A stretch of 64,000 nt of DNA from an uncultured Sphingomonadales bacterium (GCA_947499155.1 CANMND010000004.1:1-64000); one strand, 5' to 3'. Positions 45,030 through 55,138 are shown, numbered from the stretch's first letter. Translations and numbers: made by a program. The notes: a model not told the origin generated them from the sequence alone.

Positions 45030-46259
45030 TCATGGGCCTGAAACAGATGCCCGGTCCTTTTCTGCCTGTTCCTTCAACAATTCACTTTTTCGCTTTTTCT
45101 CGGTGGTGGATTTGAGCTGACCACAGGCTGCCATAATATCGCGTCCGCGCGGTGTTCTGATCGGCGCGGATATGCCAGCCTGAAAAACAATATCGGAAAA
45201 GCGTTCGATTCGCTCAGGGTCGGAACATTCATACTGACTGCCGGGCCAGGGATTGAAGGGAATGAGATTGACCTTGGCGGGCAATTTATATGACGACAGC
45301 AGACGCACCAGTTCGCGTGCGTCAGCGTCACTGTCATTGACGCCCTTCAGCATAATATATTCAAAGGTGATCCGGCGGGCATTGTGGGTGCCGGGGTAAG
45401 CCGCACAGGCCTCCAGAAGCTGCTCCAGCCGGTACTTTCTGTTCAGCGGCACGATTTCGTCACGTATTTCATTGGATACCGCATGAAGGGAGACAGCCAG
45501 ATTGACACCGATTTCTGCGCCACATCTTTCCATCATGGGAACGACACCGGCGGTTGACAGTGTGATGCGACGGCGGGAAAGCTGGATGCCTTCCTTGTCC
45601 ATGATGATATGGAGCGCTTTTTTCACATTGTCGAAATTGTAAAGCGGCTCACCCATGCCCATCATCACAATGTTGGTGACGCGGCGATTGTCGGTACTGA
45701 CAGGCCATTCGCCCAGATCGTCGCGGGCCAGCATCATCTGAGCAACAATTTCCGCTGGCGTCAGATTACGCACCAGACGCATGGTCCCTGTATGACAAAA
45801 GCGGCAGTTGAGCGTGCAGCCCACTTGACTTGAAATGCATAAGGTGCCCCGATCCTCTTCAGGGATATAGACGGCTTCCGCCTCCGACCCATCAGCAAAG
45901 CGCAGGAGATATTTGCGGGTGCCGTCTTCGGAATATAGTGCTTCCACGACTTCGGGACGGGATATACGGAAGGCAGCAGCAAGCTCTGTGCGCAGGTCTT
46001 TTGCCACATTGGCCATGTCTTCAAAATCAGTGACACCGCGATGGTATACCCAGTGCCAGATCTGCTTTGTCCGCATATTGGCCTGCTTTTCCGGGACACC
46101 AATTGCGATAAGCGCTGCACGTAATTCCTCACGGGACAGGCCGAGAATATCCTGACGCGGGTCGGCATCAGGTGCACGATCAGCCACAACGGGCATGATC
46201 GGGCCGGGGCTGGCCATGAGAGCGCCGGATTGTTCAGATTTGAGAGCAGCCTGGGTCAT
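45030..46259 (-). CDS. rlmN: Dual-specificity rRNA/tRNA adenine-C2 methyltransferase
   Basis: The 409-residue radical SAM enzyme has [14 protein letters not shown] (CxxxCxxC binds the 4Fe-4S cluster), [34 protein letters not shown] and the second catalytic cysteine in [11 protein letters not shown]. The N-terminal ~40 residues vary; a later start near residue 15 or 21 is possible. In the family it methylates A2503 of 23S rRNA and A37 in some tRNAs. Confidence 0.95.
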   Translation of the reverse strand: MTQAALKSEQSGALMASPGPIMPVVADRAPDADPRQDILGLSREELRAALIAIGVPEKQANMRTKQIWHWVYHRGVTDFEDMANVAKDLRTELAAAFRISRPEVVEALYSEDGTRKYLLRFADGSEAEAVYIPEEDRGTLCISSQVGCTLNCRFCHTGTMRLVRNLTPAEIVAQMMLARDDLGEWPVSTDNRRVTNIVMMGMGEPLYNFDNVKKALHIIMDKEGIQLSRRRITLSTAGVVPMMERCGAEIGVNLAVSLHAVSNEIRDEIVPLNRKYRLEQLLEACAAYPGTHNARRITFEYIMLKGVNDSDADARELVRLLSSYKLPAKVNLIPFNPWPGSQYECSDPERIERFSDIVFQAGISAPIRTPRGRDIMAACGQLKSTTEKKRKSELLKEQAEKDRASVSGP

Positions 46260-46347
46260 CTGTCAGTCGGTTCCATTAAAGTCATAACGGGCCATGTAAG
46301 GGCCATATAGTGGATTGTATCACGAGAAGCGAGAGGCACGTTGGCTT

Positions 46348-46887
46348 TCAGCGCGGGCAAGCCTTGCTTACGGCATTATGGGCGGCTGTAAAGCCCGAAA
46401 GTGAATAGCGGTCGGTGGTTTTCGTACCCCGTGACGACTCGCCATCAACGATCAGATCCCTGCCGCGACGCATGGCTTTCACCATTTCAGAATCATCTTT
46501 GGATGTATAAAGCCAGGCCCCGTCCCCCTGGGTGAAAAGGGTGAATCTGCTTTTGCCATCGACGACGGCCTTTACTTCCGATCCAGCTTTCAGCGGATAT
46601 CCGACAACGATATTCACCTGGTCACGAATCTGGGCTTTTGGCCGGTGGGTGACAATCAGATAGATTTCACCGCGATTGACTCCGCCTTTGTTGGCTTTCC
46701 ATGATTTTGCCCTGGACACCAGATAGCACAGCTTTTCCCCATCGGGTTTACGCAGGGTGAAGGCGTCCCAGTCATTGTACCCGCCAATAAGGTCAATTTT
46801 ATCTTGTGCGTGTGCTGGCATGCCCAATAAGAGCGCACAGGACAGAATGAACACCCCCAAAAACGAATACAGAAACGGCTTCGACAT
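46348..46887 (-). CDS. Invasion-associated locus B (IalB) family protein
   Basis: The 179-residue product has a signal peptide (SFLGVFILSCALLLGMPAHAQ). The mature part shows YNDWDAFTLRKPDGEKLCYL, GEIYLIVTHRP, a central GSEVKAVVDGKSRFTLFTQGDGAW and DRYSLSGFTAAH, with a cysteine near each end of the domain. The family is common in alphaproteobacteria; its envelope role is not well defined outside Bartonella. Confidence 0.88.
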   Translation of the reverse strand: MSKPFLYSFLGVFILSCALLLGMPAHAQDKIDLIGGYNDWDAFTLRKPDGEKLCYLVSRAKSWKANKGGVNRGEIYLIVTHRPKAQIRDQVNIVVGYPLKAGSEVKAVVDGKSRFTLFTQGDGAWLYTSKDDSEMVKAMRRGRDLIVDGESSRGTKTTDRYSLSGFTAAHNAVSKACPR

Positions 46888-47218
46888 GACTTCCCTTATC
46901 CTTATGATAATTCCCGAACGATTCTGGCTTATTGTTTAACTACGGCCCCGACCTGTCTCACATAAGGCACAGCGCGTCATTCCTCAAGCGCTGCCCGCCT
47001 CGTTCCGTTGATCATATAGAGGCATGGTTATCAACCTTTAGGGCCATAAGGGCCAAACATGTCGAAATCCTGATCAAATGGCGGTTTTCGCCGATTCTGT
47101 CGGCGCAAATACATAGTGTCTTCAACCGTGGCGCGTCATCATCCGCCTTGACCTCGTCATATGAGCCGCATTAGAGCAAGAGATCAGGAATTCATGATTG
47201 GCGATGAAGGACAAGGGA
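46888..47218. other. Intergenic region between ialB-like gene and scoA
   Basis: About 330 bases separate these divergent genes and must hold both promoters. No gene, RNA or repeat was recognised. Confidence 0.4.
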
Positions 47219-47923
47219 ATGGCGAACAAGATCTACCAGTCAGCCGCAGAGGCACTTGATGGCCTGTTGTTTGATGGCATGACCATCATGGCGGGTGGAT
47301 TTGGGTTATGTGGCATTCCTGAATCCCTGATTCTCGCCATTCGTGAACATGGTACAAAAGATCTGACTGTTATCTCCAATAATTGTGGCGTGGATGATTT
47401 CGGTCTCGGCCTGCTGCTGCAAACGCGCCAGATCAGCAAGATGATAAGTTCCTATGTGGGTGAGAACAAGGAGTTTGAGCGCCAGTTTCTCAATGACGAA
47501 CTGGAGCTGGAATTCAACCCGCAAGGCACTTTGGCTGAACGTATCCGCGCTGGCGGTGCCGGAATCCCCGGCTTTTATACCAAGACAGGAGTTGGCACTC
47601 TTGTGGCTGAAGGCAAGGAGCACAAGGATTTTGAGGGTGAAACCTATATCCTTGAGACCGGCCTTAAGGCGGATCTTTCAATCATCAAGGCGTGGAAGGC
47701 GGACGAGCAGGGCAATCTGGTTTACCGCATGACGGCGCGGAATTTTAATCCGATGATGGCCATGGCTGGCAAAACCACCATCGCCGATGTGGAAGAAATC
47801 GTACCACTGGGCGACCTTGATTCAAACGCCATTCACACGCCAGGCATTTTTGTGCAAAGGGTGGTGAAAGGCACGTTTGAAAAGCGGATCGAGCAACGCA
47901 CCAACCGCCCCCGTGCGGCCTGA
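47219..47923 (+). CDS. scoA: 3-oxoacid CoA-transferase subunit A
   Basis: ATG 47219 follows AAGG by eight bases; the frame from 47198 is longer by seven codons. The ~234-residue protein has GMTIMAGGFGLCGIPESLI, NNCGVDDFGLGLLL, GGAGIPGFYTKTGVGT and a late DSNAIHTPGIFVQRVV, typical of the alpha subunit. With scoB it moves CoA from succinyl-CoA to acetoacetate in ketone-body use. The partner starts 22 bases downstream. Confidence 0.93.
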   Translation: MANKIYQSAAEALDGLLFDGMTIMAGGFGLCGIPESLILAIREHGTKDLTVISNNCGVDDFGLGLLLQTRQISKMISSYVGENKEFERQFLNDELELEFNPQGTLAERIRAGGAGIPGFYTKTGVGTLVAEGKEHKDFEGETYILETGLKADLSIIKAWKADEQGNLVYRMTARNFNPMMAMAGKTTIADVEEIVPLGDLDSNAIHTPGIFVQRVVKGTFEKRIEQRTNRPRAA

Positions 47924-47945
47924 CGTCATTTAAAGGGAGGCAGCT

Positions 47946-48593
47946 ATGGCCTGGACACGTGAACAGATGGCCGAACGTGCGGCCCAGGAACTGGAAGACG
48001 GTTTTTACGTCAATCTTGGCATCGGCATTCCGACGCTGGTGGCGAACTTCATCCCCGAAGGGTATGACGTGACGCTCCAGTCCGAAAACGGCATGCTGGG
48101 CATGGGGCCTTTCCCCTATGAGGGTGAAGAAGACGCAGACCTCATCAATGCGGGCAAGCAGACAATTACCGAACTGCGCCGCACCAGCTATTTCGACAGC
48201 GCCACAAGCTTTGCCATGATCCGTGGCGGCCATATCGACCTGTCGATCCTTGGCGCCATGCAGGTATCCAAGACAGGCGACCTTGCCAACTGGATGATCC
48301 CCGGCAAGATGGTGAAGGGTATGGGCGGGGCCATGGATCTTGTGGCGGGCGTGAAAAAAGTCGTGGTGATTATGGATCACACCGCAAAGGACGGTTCGCA
48401 CAAAATTCTCAATGAATGCACCCTGCCCCTGACAGGCGTTGCCTGTGTTAACCGCATCATTACAAATCTGGGTGTGTTCGATATCACGGCTAAAGGGCTG
48501 CAGCTTGTGGAACTCGCCCCTGATGTGACTGTCGATGAAGTGCGGGAGAAAACTGAATGCGCGTTCACACTTACGGATGACCTTGCCGCCTGA
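47946..48593 (+). CDS. scoB: 3-oxoacid CoA-transferase subunit B
   Basis: The 215-residue beta subunit carries the catalytic glutamate in [14 protein letters not shown], with [29 protein letters not shown] and [23 protein letters not shown] precedes ATG 47946. It forms the active heterodimer with scoA. A strong terminator follows. Confidence 0.94.
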   Translation: MAWTREQMAERAAQELEDGFYVNLGIGIPTLVANFIPEGYDVTLQSENGMLGMGPFPYEGEEDADLINAGKQTITELRRTSYFDSATSFAMIRGGHIDLSILGAMQVSKTGDLANWMIPGKMVKGMGGAMDLVAGVKKVVVIMDHTAKDGSHKILNECTLPLTGVACVNRIITNLGVFDITAKGLQLVELAPDVTVDEVREKTECAFTLTDDLAA

Positions 48594-48620
48594 AGGACGT
48601 CGTGACGCCAAACGTCAAAA

Positions 48621-48657
48621 AACCCGCCCCGGATGGATAACCTGTCCGGGGCGGGTT
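48621..48657. terminator. Strong bidirectional rho-independent terminator
   Basis: AACCCGCCCCGGA and TCCGGGGCGGGTT form a 13-bp perfect stem with an 11-base loop, flanked by an A run and a T run. It lies between the convergent ends of scoB and the FKBP gene and serves both. Confidence 0.92.
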
Positions 48658-48678
48658 TTTGTTGGTTTAAAGCTGTAA

Positions 48679-49287
48679 TCAGCCCTTGTCGGCAACATCC
48701 AGAAGTTCAAGCGTGAAGATCAGCGTGGAGTTGGGCGGGATGCTGGCACCAGCGCCACGTGCGCCATAGGCAAGATCAGATGGGATAACGATTTCCCATT
48801 TGTCGCCAACGGACATCATTGGCAGGATTTCAACCCAGCCCGGAATCAGCCGGTCACTGGGGAATGTTGCGGGCTGGCCCCGGCTGTAGGAACTGTCAAA
48901 TACTGTGCCATCAATCAGTTTGCCTTCATAATGGACTGTGACAACGTCGCCCTTGACAGGGCTTGCGCCATCACCTTGTTCCAGGACCGTGTAAAGCACG
49001 CCGCCAGGGCTTTTAAGCACGCCATCTTCGGTTTCATATTCAGCCAGATAGGCGATCTGGTCGGCGGCCCAGTCGTCCGCATTGGATTGTGTGGTATCGG
49101 GCATATCCTTAACACTTTCTCTGGCAGCACGATCAGAGGTGGTCGTGGTGTCAGTGGTGGCGGTTCCTGTTTCGGATTTTTCCTGCTGATCGCCCTGACG
49201 GTCGTCGCTATCGCCACACGCAGCAAGGGGTACGGCCAGCAGAGCCAGAAGGGCATATCTCAGGCGATGGGATTTGAGGTCGATCAT
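48679..49287 (-). CDS. FKBP-type peptidyl-prolyl isomerase lipoprotein
   Basis: The 202-residue product has a signal with lipobox LAAC near residue 24, a low-complexity Ser/Thr/Asp/Gln linker, and a C-terminal FKBP domain: GDVVTVHYEGKLIDGTVFDSS, PGWVEILPMMSVGDKWE and IPSDLAYGARG, then PPNSTLIFTLELLDV. It probably speeds proline isomerisation during folding in the periplasm. Confidence 0.92.
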   Translation of the reverse strand: MIDLKSHRLRYALLALLAVPLAACGDSDDRQGDQQEKSETGTATTDTTTTSDRAARESVKDMPDTTQSNADDWAADQIAYLAEYETEDGVLKSPGGVLYTVLEQGDGASPVKGDVVTVHYEGKLIDGTVFDSSYSRGQPATFPSDRLIPGWVEILPMMSVGDKWEIVIPSDLAYGARGAGASIPPNSTLIFTLELLDVADKG

Positions 49288-49608
49288 CTAAGGATCCTTT
49301 TGAATAATATTAGCGGACAGTCATTTGTCTTAAACAAAAGCACGGCACGTCCTCATGTTCAATCGGTGACACTCAAATCAGACAACTTTTTGACAGAGAC
49401 GACGATTTTTCATGTGCAAATGTGAGGGCCATGGCAACCATTTGGAGATTTCTTGCCGCCCCTGTCCCATTGGCGGGCATATACTGCAATGACTGGCATC
49501 TTCTGCGGTGCTTTGTTTTCCTGAACTTTCGCCAAGATTGAATGAAGTCAGCCCTGCAATTAAAAGTGCAATAGCGGATTTTACAAAAAATTTATTGCCG
49601 CTGACATC
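49288..49608. other. Intergenic region between FKBP gene and galE
   Basis: About 320 bases with no supported gene. It is AT-rich near 49560-49600. It should contain the FKBP promoter (minus strand). No RNA or clear terminator for galE was recognised. Confidence 0.4.
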
Positions 49609-50613
49609 TCAAATGGACCTGGCAGGTGCCTGATCCAGACTTTTTTCCCAAATATAAGCGGTTCTGACGATGGTCTCCAGATCATCGAAATTAGGTGTCC
49701 AGCCAACGGTCTCACGAATTAGCGACGCATTGGAAATAAGCGATGGCGGATCACCGGCTCGGCGCGCTGCGTCTGTGGTCTGAAGCTGGCTGCCGGAGAC
49801 CTTGGAGACAGCCGCCAGAACCTCACGCACGGAATAGCCGGTGCCATAGCCACAATTGAACAGGCCCATGGGTCCGTTTTTGTGAAGCCAGGCCAAGACA
49901 TCGACATGGGCGCGGGCAAGGTCAGACACATGGATATAATCCCGGACGCAGGTGCCGTCTTTTGTCTCGTAATCCGTGCCGAAAATCTCCATGCCGGGGC
50001 GCTTTCCGGCGGCCACTTCGCTCGCCACCTTGATTAGATGTGTGGCGTTTTTCGTGCGCTGTCCAGTACGGCCCTTTGGATCAGCGCCCGCCACATTGAA
50101 ATAACGCAGGATTGCGACGTTGAATCCGGGATGGGCCGCGACCGTGTCACGCAGCATCTGCTCTGTCATCAGCTTTGACCAGCCGTAAGGATTGATCGGC
50201 AGGGTTTCGGTTTCTTCCGTGACGCAGGTGATCTTTGGGATGCCATAGGTGGCAGCAGTCGAGGAAAAAATGAAATGGGTAACGCCGCTTTTGCGGGCCT
50301 CATCAATCAGAATCCGACTTTTGGCTGTATTATTGTCATAGTATTTTAAAGGGTCGGCAACGGATTCTTCCACCCTGACACTGCCGGCAAAGTGCATAAT
50401 TTCACGAATATCATGGCGGCGAATGCTGTCAGACACGAGGGCTTTGTCGGCGATATCACCGACAATCAGTTCAACATCTCCGGGCACAGCCTCGCGGACA
50501 CCGTTTGAAAGGTCGTCGATGACCACAACAGCGCGGCCTGCATCACGCAGAGCCAGAACCGCATGGCTGCCGATATAACCCGCACCACCTGTTACCAGAA
50601 CCGGTTTTGTCAT
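49609..50613 (-). CDS. galE: UDP-glucose 4-epimerase
   Basis: ATG 50613 starts KPVLVTGGAGYIGSHAVLAL; the longer frame to 50685 adds 24 unrelated residues. The 334-residue SDR enzyme has the NAD motif GGAGYIGS, SSTAATYG and the YxxxK pair in NPYGWSKLMTEQ, then FNVAGADPKGRTGQ and DGTCVRDYIHVSDLA. It interconverts UDP-glucose and UDP-galactose for surface sugars. Confidence 0.95.
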   Translation of the reverse strand: MTKPVLVTGGAGYIGSHAVLALRDAGRAVVVIDDLSNGVREAVPGDVELIVGDIADKALVSDSIRRHDIREIMHFAGSVRVEESVADPLKYYDNNTAKSRILIDEARKSGVTHFIFSSTAATYGIPKITCVTEETETLPINPYGWSKLMTEQMLRDTVAAHPGFNVAILRYFNVAGADPKGRTGQRTKNATHLIKVASEVAAGKRPGMEIFGTDYETKDGTCVRDYIHVSDLARAHVDVLAWLHKNGPMGLFNCGYGTGYSVREVLAAVSKVSGSQLQTTDAARRAGDPPSLISNASLIRETVGWTPNFDDLETIVRTAYIWEKSLDQAPARSI

Positions 50614-50761
50614 AGCCTTTGTCCCCTTGCCCAAAACATCCTCTGTGCGTTTTTCGCGTATTCCTGCCGTATGGGCAAGGGGCAAGCCTTAAAATGCCGG
50701 ACAACAGGGTCAGCGGACGCGAAAAACGCCCGCCATTCGCTTTCTGAACAGTGTGGATTTT

Positions 50762-51067
50762 TCAATGCAGGTGGAATTCACCATCAAGAACACGAAATTC
50801 CTGGGGCTGGACAAGGACTTTCGACGCAACCCGCACTGAATGGAGGCGTCCATCCAGATTTCGGTGCCAGAAATCAAGAAAGCGCCGCAAGATGGGAAAG
50901 TTTGGAGCTATGTCCAGCTCCTGCCACACAAAGCTTTGCAGAAAGGCCGGGTGATCGGGCATGTGATAGAGAATTTCAGCTGTTGCCAGCTCATAACCCA
51001 GCAAGTGGCGTTCCAGATCAGTCAGGGGCGGGTTGCTGGCGGATATCCTTTCATCATATGTGCTCAT
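50762..51067 (-). CDS. usg: Usg-like family protein
   Basis: The 101-residue protein has LTDLERHLLGYELATAEILYHM, PDHPAFLQSFVWQELDIAP, FLDFWHRNLDGRLHSV and a final LVQPQEFRVLDGEF. This is the conserved pattern of Usg, a small alphaproteobacterial protein first noted near trpF. Function is unknown. AAGGATATC-type leader is compatible but weak. Confidence 0.88.
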   Translation of the reverse strand: MSTYDERISASNPPLTDLERHLLGYELATAEILYHMPDHPAFLQSFVWQELDIAPNFPILRRFLDFWHRNLDGRLHSVRVASKVLVQPQEFRVLDGEFHLH

Positions 51068-51187
51068 GGCAAACTCCGTATCTTATTAACAAGACCGGTC
51101 AGCTAGATGACCATTAATATGATGACCTAAAAGGCACCATATGAGCAATAATAATTCTAGAATATTTGATAATTTATTGTAATATTA

Positions 51188-52561
51188 TCACTCAAGGGTG
51201 TGGAGTGCTGCCGGAGCCGGGACAGCTCTTTGCAGCAACAGGGGATAGAAAAGCGCCAGACCGAGGCCCCTCGCTGCGAAAAATACCATCATCGCCGCCC
51301 ACAGCCCGTGATTGCCATAAATGGGTACCAGCCACAGTAGGCTCAAGGCGTAAAGCGTAAAGGCCGCAATCATCCCCCACATCATGATGCCGGCTTCTGT
51401 GGCTCCGATGAAAATGCCGTCATACTGATAGCTCCAGACAGCAACAAGTGGCGCGGCTATCAGCCAGGGCAAATACGTCTCCGCCACCAGACGGATGGTG
51501 GGAAGATCGGTAAAGCCGTGAATGATGGACTTGCCTGCTCCCCAAAATAAAAGACTGTAGCCGATGGCAAAAAGCACGGCCCAGCCATGGGTCAGGCGGA
51601 CCATGTACCGCAAGCGGCTGCGACTTTGGGCACCCTTGGCTTCACCTACCAGCGCCTCAGCCGCATAGGCGATACCGTCAAGCCCAAAGGATGTGAGCAG
51701 CAGGAATTGCATCAGAACCTGATTGGCAGACAGAATTTCGATCCCAAGATTTGCACTGGTTCGCCACAACAGGGCAAAGGCAAACAGCAGAAACAAAGTG
51801 CGGATAAAAATCGCGCCATTGATAGACAAAAGGGCAGTAAAGGCCCGTGGCTGCCAAAAGTCTGATTCCCGCGCTGTCTTCAGCAAGGCCGGTCCATAGA
51901 GATGCCGTAGCATCAGTAAAACAGCAACAAGGGCGGCAACGGATTCCGCCACAAGGCTCGCAAGGGCTGCCCCCTTCATGCCAAAGCCCAGCAGGGTGAC
52001 TAACAACACTGTAAGGGCTGCATTACTCAGATTGAGCACCAGTTCGATAGCAAGGACCAGGCGGGTGCGCTGGGTGCCGATCAGAAAACCAATCACTGTC
52101 ACCCGCACCAGAATGAACGGCGCACCCCAGATGCGGATCAGGCAATAGTCCATGGCAAGGCTGGCGACCACAGGGTCAGGATTTAAAAGCAGGAAAAGCC
52201 CGGCCAGAATCGGCTTTTGCAGCAGCAGGATCATGCCGGCAAAGAAAACACCCAGCGCCAGTGACCGCACCATGACGGCATGCAGATGGCCAGACTGTCT
52301 GGCACCATGGGCCTGGGCCACAAGGCCTGTTGTGCCCATGCGTAAAAAGCCAAAGCTCCAATAGATGAAATGAAAGACAAAAGCCCCGATGGCGATGGCG
52401 GCCAGAAACCGTGGTGCATCCAGATGGCCAAGCGCCCAGGTATCCACAATACCGACCATTGGCCCTGAAATGCTGGCAAGAATGGCAGGCCCCGCTATGC
52501 GCCAGATGCGGCGATGGGGGTCAGCTGGCAGTGCGTCAGTGGGGGCGGGACTGATGGTCAT
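51188..52561 (-). CDS. MATE family efflux transporter
   Basis: ATG 52561 gives 457 residues. An upstream frame to 52792 runs through tandem repeats and is not coding. About twelve membrane helices are visible; family marks include RRIWRIAGPAILASISGPMVG, VDTWALGHL, LGFGMKGAALASL and a GLDGIAYAAEALVGEAKGA segment typical of DinF-like MATE proteins. It probably exports a toxic compound in exchange for sodium ions or protons. It is divergent from the DUF411 gene. Confidence 0.88.
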   Translation of the reverse strand: MTISPAPTDALPADPHRRIWRIAGPAILASISGPMVGIVDTWALGHLDAPRFLAAIAIGAFVFHFIYWSFGFLRMGTTGLVAQAHGARQSGHLHAVMVRSLALGVFFAGMILLLQKPILAGLFLLLNPDPVVASLAMDYCLIRIWGAPFILVRVTVIGFLIGTQRTRLVLAIELVLNLSNAALTVLLVTLLGFGMKGAALASLVAESVAALVAVLLMLRHLYGPALLKTARESDFWQPRAFTALLSINGAIFIRTLFLLFAFALLWRTSANLGIEILSANQVLMQFLLLTSFGLDGIAYAAEALVGEAKGAQSRSRLRYMVRLTHGWAVLFAIGYSLLFWGAGKSIIHGFTDLPTIRLVAETYLPWLIAAPLVAVWSYQYDGIFIGATEAGIMMWGMIAAFTLYALSLLWLVPIYGNHGLWAAMMVFFAARGLGLALFYPLLLQRAVPAPAALHTLE

Positions 52562-52695
52562 GCAAGGGACACTCGAAAAGATTAAGAAAACAAGGGCTAA
52601 AGCCACCCGGACCCTACCTGCCCTTGACTGGTTCGTCCATCGGACTGACGGGCCTGTCCTGCGACAAGTATATTGTCGCGCTCCATTTATGGCAG

Positions 52696-52766
52696 TACAC
52701 TTTTGCTGGAAAAGTCCATTATACTTCAGGTGGAATAGCCCAATGTACTTCAGGTGGAAAAGCAAC
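52696..52766. repeat. Three imperfect ~24-bp direct repeats in a divergent promoter region
   Basis: TACTTCAGGTGGAATAG at 52722 and TACTTCAGGTGGAAAAG at 52746 are near-identical, 24 bases apart; TACACTTTTGCTGGAAAAG at 52696 is a weaker third copy. They lie between the MATE gene and the DUF411 gene. Regular spacing close to two helical turns suggests a regulator-binding array, but a chance tandem duplication is possible. Confidence 0.6.
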
Positions 52767-52813
52767 GGGCATGCAGGCCTAGTTTCAGTCACGGTCCGTC
52801 ATAAAGGAACAAG

Positions 52814-53260
52814 ATGATGATGCGCACAGTAATTGCAGCTATTTTTGCGACCAGTCTTTGGCTGGTTACAGCCCCTGCGCTGGCCGGAGACGAGACAGTT
52901 GTCGTCTATAAATCACCCACTTGCGGCTGTTGCGTCAAATGGGTTGACCATATGCGCGACAATGGTTTTGAGGTGGACGTCCATGATGTGGATGATCTCG
53001 CGGCGATCAAGGCCGAACACCATGTGCCCGGCGATCTGCAATCCTGCCACACGGCAATTGTGGGTGACTATGTGATCGAAGGCCACGTGCCCGCAGCCGA
53101 TATTCTGGCGCTTTTGGAATCAAAAGCCGAAACCACAGGCCTCGCCGTCCCCGGAATGCCCATCGGCTCCCCCGGCATGGAATACGGCAACAGACAAGAC
53201 CCCTACGCCGTCATCTCCTTCGACAAAGACGGCAAGCGGACAGTTGTGAACCAGTATTGA
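52814..53260 (+). CDS. DUF411 metal-binding exported protein
   Basis: The 148-residue product has a signal peptide (AAIFATSLWLVTAPALA), then VVVYKSPTCGCCVKWVDHM, DLQSCHTAIVGDYVIEGHVP and PGMPIGSPGMEYG. This is the DUF411 pattern: a thioredoxin-like fold with a CxCC site and conserved Cys-His, probably binding copper in the periplasm. AAAGGAACAAG precedes the starts at 52814 and 52817. Confidence 0.92.
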   Translation: MMMRTVIAAIFATSLWLVTAPALAGDETVVVYKSPTCGCCVKWVDHMRDNGFEVDVHDVDDLAAIKAEHHVPGDLQSCHTAIVGDYVIEGHVPAADILALLESKAETTGLAVPGMPIGSPGMEYGNRQDPYAVISFDKDGKRTVVNQY

Positions 53261-53309
53261 GGGGAAGGATGATTGTTTTTCGCCATCAGGGTGGTTGCTG
53301 GATGTGTAT

Positions 53310-54161
53310 TCAGACGATCAAGTCCAAGGGCAAATCTGAAATATCGCGTAGCCTTTTGCCTTCAATCATGGTTTCAAGAAGTTCCAGTGTCTCCTCGCGG
53401 CCCTGATTGATCAACGCTGTACGTAACTCGTAAAGTGCCATGTGATATACACAATCAATATCGCCAGTACCAAGCGCCAGAGAAGCAATCCGGCCTGGCA
53501 TGGGCTCGCCCGTTATGACGGCGATGTGGGGCAGCTTCCCCTTCCGGTTGCGGACAAGATTTAAACCCTCTGAGCGAGCATTTTGCGCCCTGTCACTACG
53601 TAACGTCCATTTGCAACTGATTGATGCGTGTAAAATGGCCAGTGGCTGATTGGTGCGCCGAAGACTTGTTAATCGTCCGGCTGTGTCATCAACGAGCAGC
53701 TCTGTTGCGTTGATAGTTTTATCTGATTCGGGCTCCCGGGCGATGACGATATCTGGCTTGATAAGATAGTCAGAGCCAATGGCGGTCGCAATCTCACGGT
53801 TTGACTTGGCGATGGCTTCCAGATCGTCAAGATGGGCGTATTGATCAAACTGCGCGATACCCCCGCCTTTTATGACAGAAAATTGGCCCGGGCGAAGATG
53901 GCGGACCCGGTCGATACAGATGCGAAGATAGGTTGCACAAACTTGCTCGAAATTGGCACCGGCTGTTTGTCCGGGCAATTTTGGCGTCGTTTGGGCAGGG
54001 CCGAGTTGATCCAGTATTGCGCTGGAAATTGCTACGCTTGGACGGCTGCCTTTATCAGCATTGCTGGGAATTCCCGATGTGCCACGAGTAAGTATTCCGC
54101 CAAGGAGTGAGGCATGAAACTCACGTCTGGCTACCGTCAGCCACGCTTCTTGCGCTGTCAT
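53310..54161 (-). CDS. Type II restriction endonuclease, NgoMIV-like
   Basis: The 283-residue protein has the SxK catalytic motif in LHASISCKWTLRSDRAQNAR, an upstream PDIVIAREP aspartate, and RNRKGKLPHIAVITGEPMP and LGTGDIDCVYHMALYEL. These match the NgoMIV family, which cuts GCCGGC. Its start overlaps the methyltransferase stop by four bases (ATGA), so it is made after its protective enzyme. Exact specificity is inferred from family. Confidence 0.88.
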   Translation of the reverse strand: MTAQEAWLTVARREFHASLLGGILTRGTSGIPSNADKGSRPSVAISSAILDQLGPAQTTPKLPGQTAGANFEQVCATYLRICIDRVRHLRPGQFSVIKGGGIAQFDQYAHLDDLEAIAKSNREIATAIGSDYLIKPDIVIAREPESDKTINATELLVDDTAGRLTSLRRTNQPLAILHASISCKWTLRSDRAQNARSEGLNLVRNRKGKLPHIAVITGEPMPGRIASLALGTGDIDCVYHMALYELRTALINQGREETLELLETMIEGKRLRDISDLPLDLIV

Positions 54162-55138
54162 GCGATGACCTGGATTGCCGTGCGTACGGTAAGTGCCGCG
54201 TGAATCCTGGATGCCACGGCCTCTGCGACGGGTGGCGGAAAGGCATTGCCAACCTGTCTGTATGCCGGGGTCTTGCGCCCCGAAAATGCCCAGTTGTCAG
54301 GAAATCCCTGCAATCTGGCGACCATACGCACCGTCAGTCTGGGCATCCCGACAAAATCTTTGTCAGGCGCTTCATTGGCGATTCCCATGCCATCGACACC
54401 AAGGCTGGCCCATGCGCGTTTGGCGCGGGTTGGGCCAAGGTCCGGGCCGCCATGTTTTTTGGAACCACCAACGATGGTTGGAGCAATCTCGTCGGCCCTG
54501 TTGCGCCATTTTGCTGCTCCATGCCACCCGCGCTCGGCCATCAGGTCAAATAATGTTTCGCCTACAGTTGGCGGGTTTGTTTCACTGCTGGTTGGCCAGG
54601 AAAAATGATCAGCCTTGTCTTTCTGGATGGCGACAATGACAACACGTGGACGGAGTTGTGGTACTCCAAAATCACTTGCATTGAACAAGTGCCAGTCAGT
54701 CGTATAGCCGAGAAGAGAGAGTTGTCGCTTCAGGTATTTGCGATAATCAGTGAACACGGCACCAAGAAAGCCGCGTACGTTTTCTATCATGATTGCCTGG
54801 GGCCGGGTTTCATCAATAATACGGAGGGCATCAGGAAACAGATTTCGTTCGTCATCCTGGCCAAGTTGTTTTCCTGCAACGGAGAATGGTGGACAGGGCA
54901 ACCCGCCAGCGAGAAGATCAATTCCATGATATGGGGTGCCATCGAAATGCTTGAGGTCTGCTTGCTCATCCTGAGCGACATGCCATTCTGGACGATTTAA
55001 GATCAGAGTCTCACGGCAGTGTCTGTCGATTTCGACAAGAGCCTTGTGCGTGAAACCGGCATTTTCAAGTCCAAGGGCCTGCCCGCCTGCACCAGCGCAA
55101 AGTTCAACAGATGTGAGGGTGTTTGCATTAGGTATCAT
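54158..55138 (-). CDS. DNA (cytosine-5) methyltransferase of the NgoMIV-like system
   Basis: The 326-residue protein has the C5-methyltransferase motifs in order: VELCAGAGGQALGLENAGF (I), GGLPCPPFSVAGKQLG (IV, catalytic cysteine), IENVRGF (VI), QLRPRVVIV (VIII), RMVARLQGFPDNW (IX) and QVGNAFPPPVAEAVA (X). The short variable region between VIII and IX holds specificity, expected to be GCCGGC from its partner. It lies first in the pair and ~100 bases from tRNA-Phe. Confidence 0.93.
   Translation of the reverse strand: MIPNANTLTSVELCAGAGGQALGLENAGFTHKALVEIDRHCRETLILNRPEWHVAQDEQADLKHFDGTPYHGIDLLAGGLPCPPFSVAGKQLGQDDERNLFPDALRIIDETRPQAIMIENVRGFLGAVFTDYRKYLKRQLSLLGYTTDWHLFNASDFGVPQLRPRVVIVAIQKDKADHFSWPTSSETNPPTVGETLFDLMAERGWHGAAKWRNRADEIAPTIVGGSKKHGGPDLGPTRAKRAWASLGVDGMGIANEAPDKDFVGMPRLTVRMVARLQGFPDNWAFSGRKTPAYRQVGNAFPPPVAEAVASRIHAALTVRTAIQVIA

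Noticed and set aside
52562-52792. N-terminal extension of the MATE gene
   Set aside because: It is translated from the tandem repeats and lacks any conserved sequence; the family starts at about 52561.
53310-55138. Avoidance of GCCGGC as a sign of a long-resident restriction system
   Set aside because: The site is easily found in several genes of the window, so avoidance is not evident by eye.
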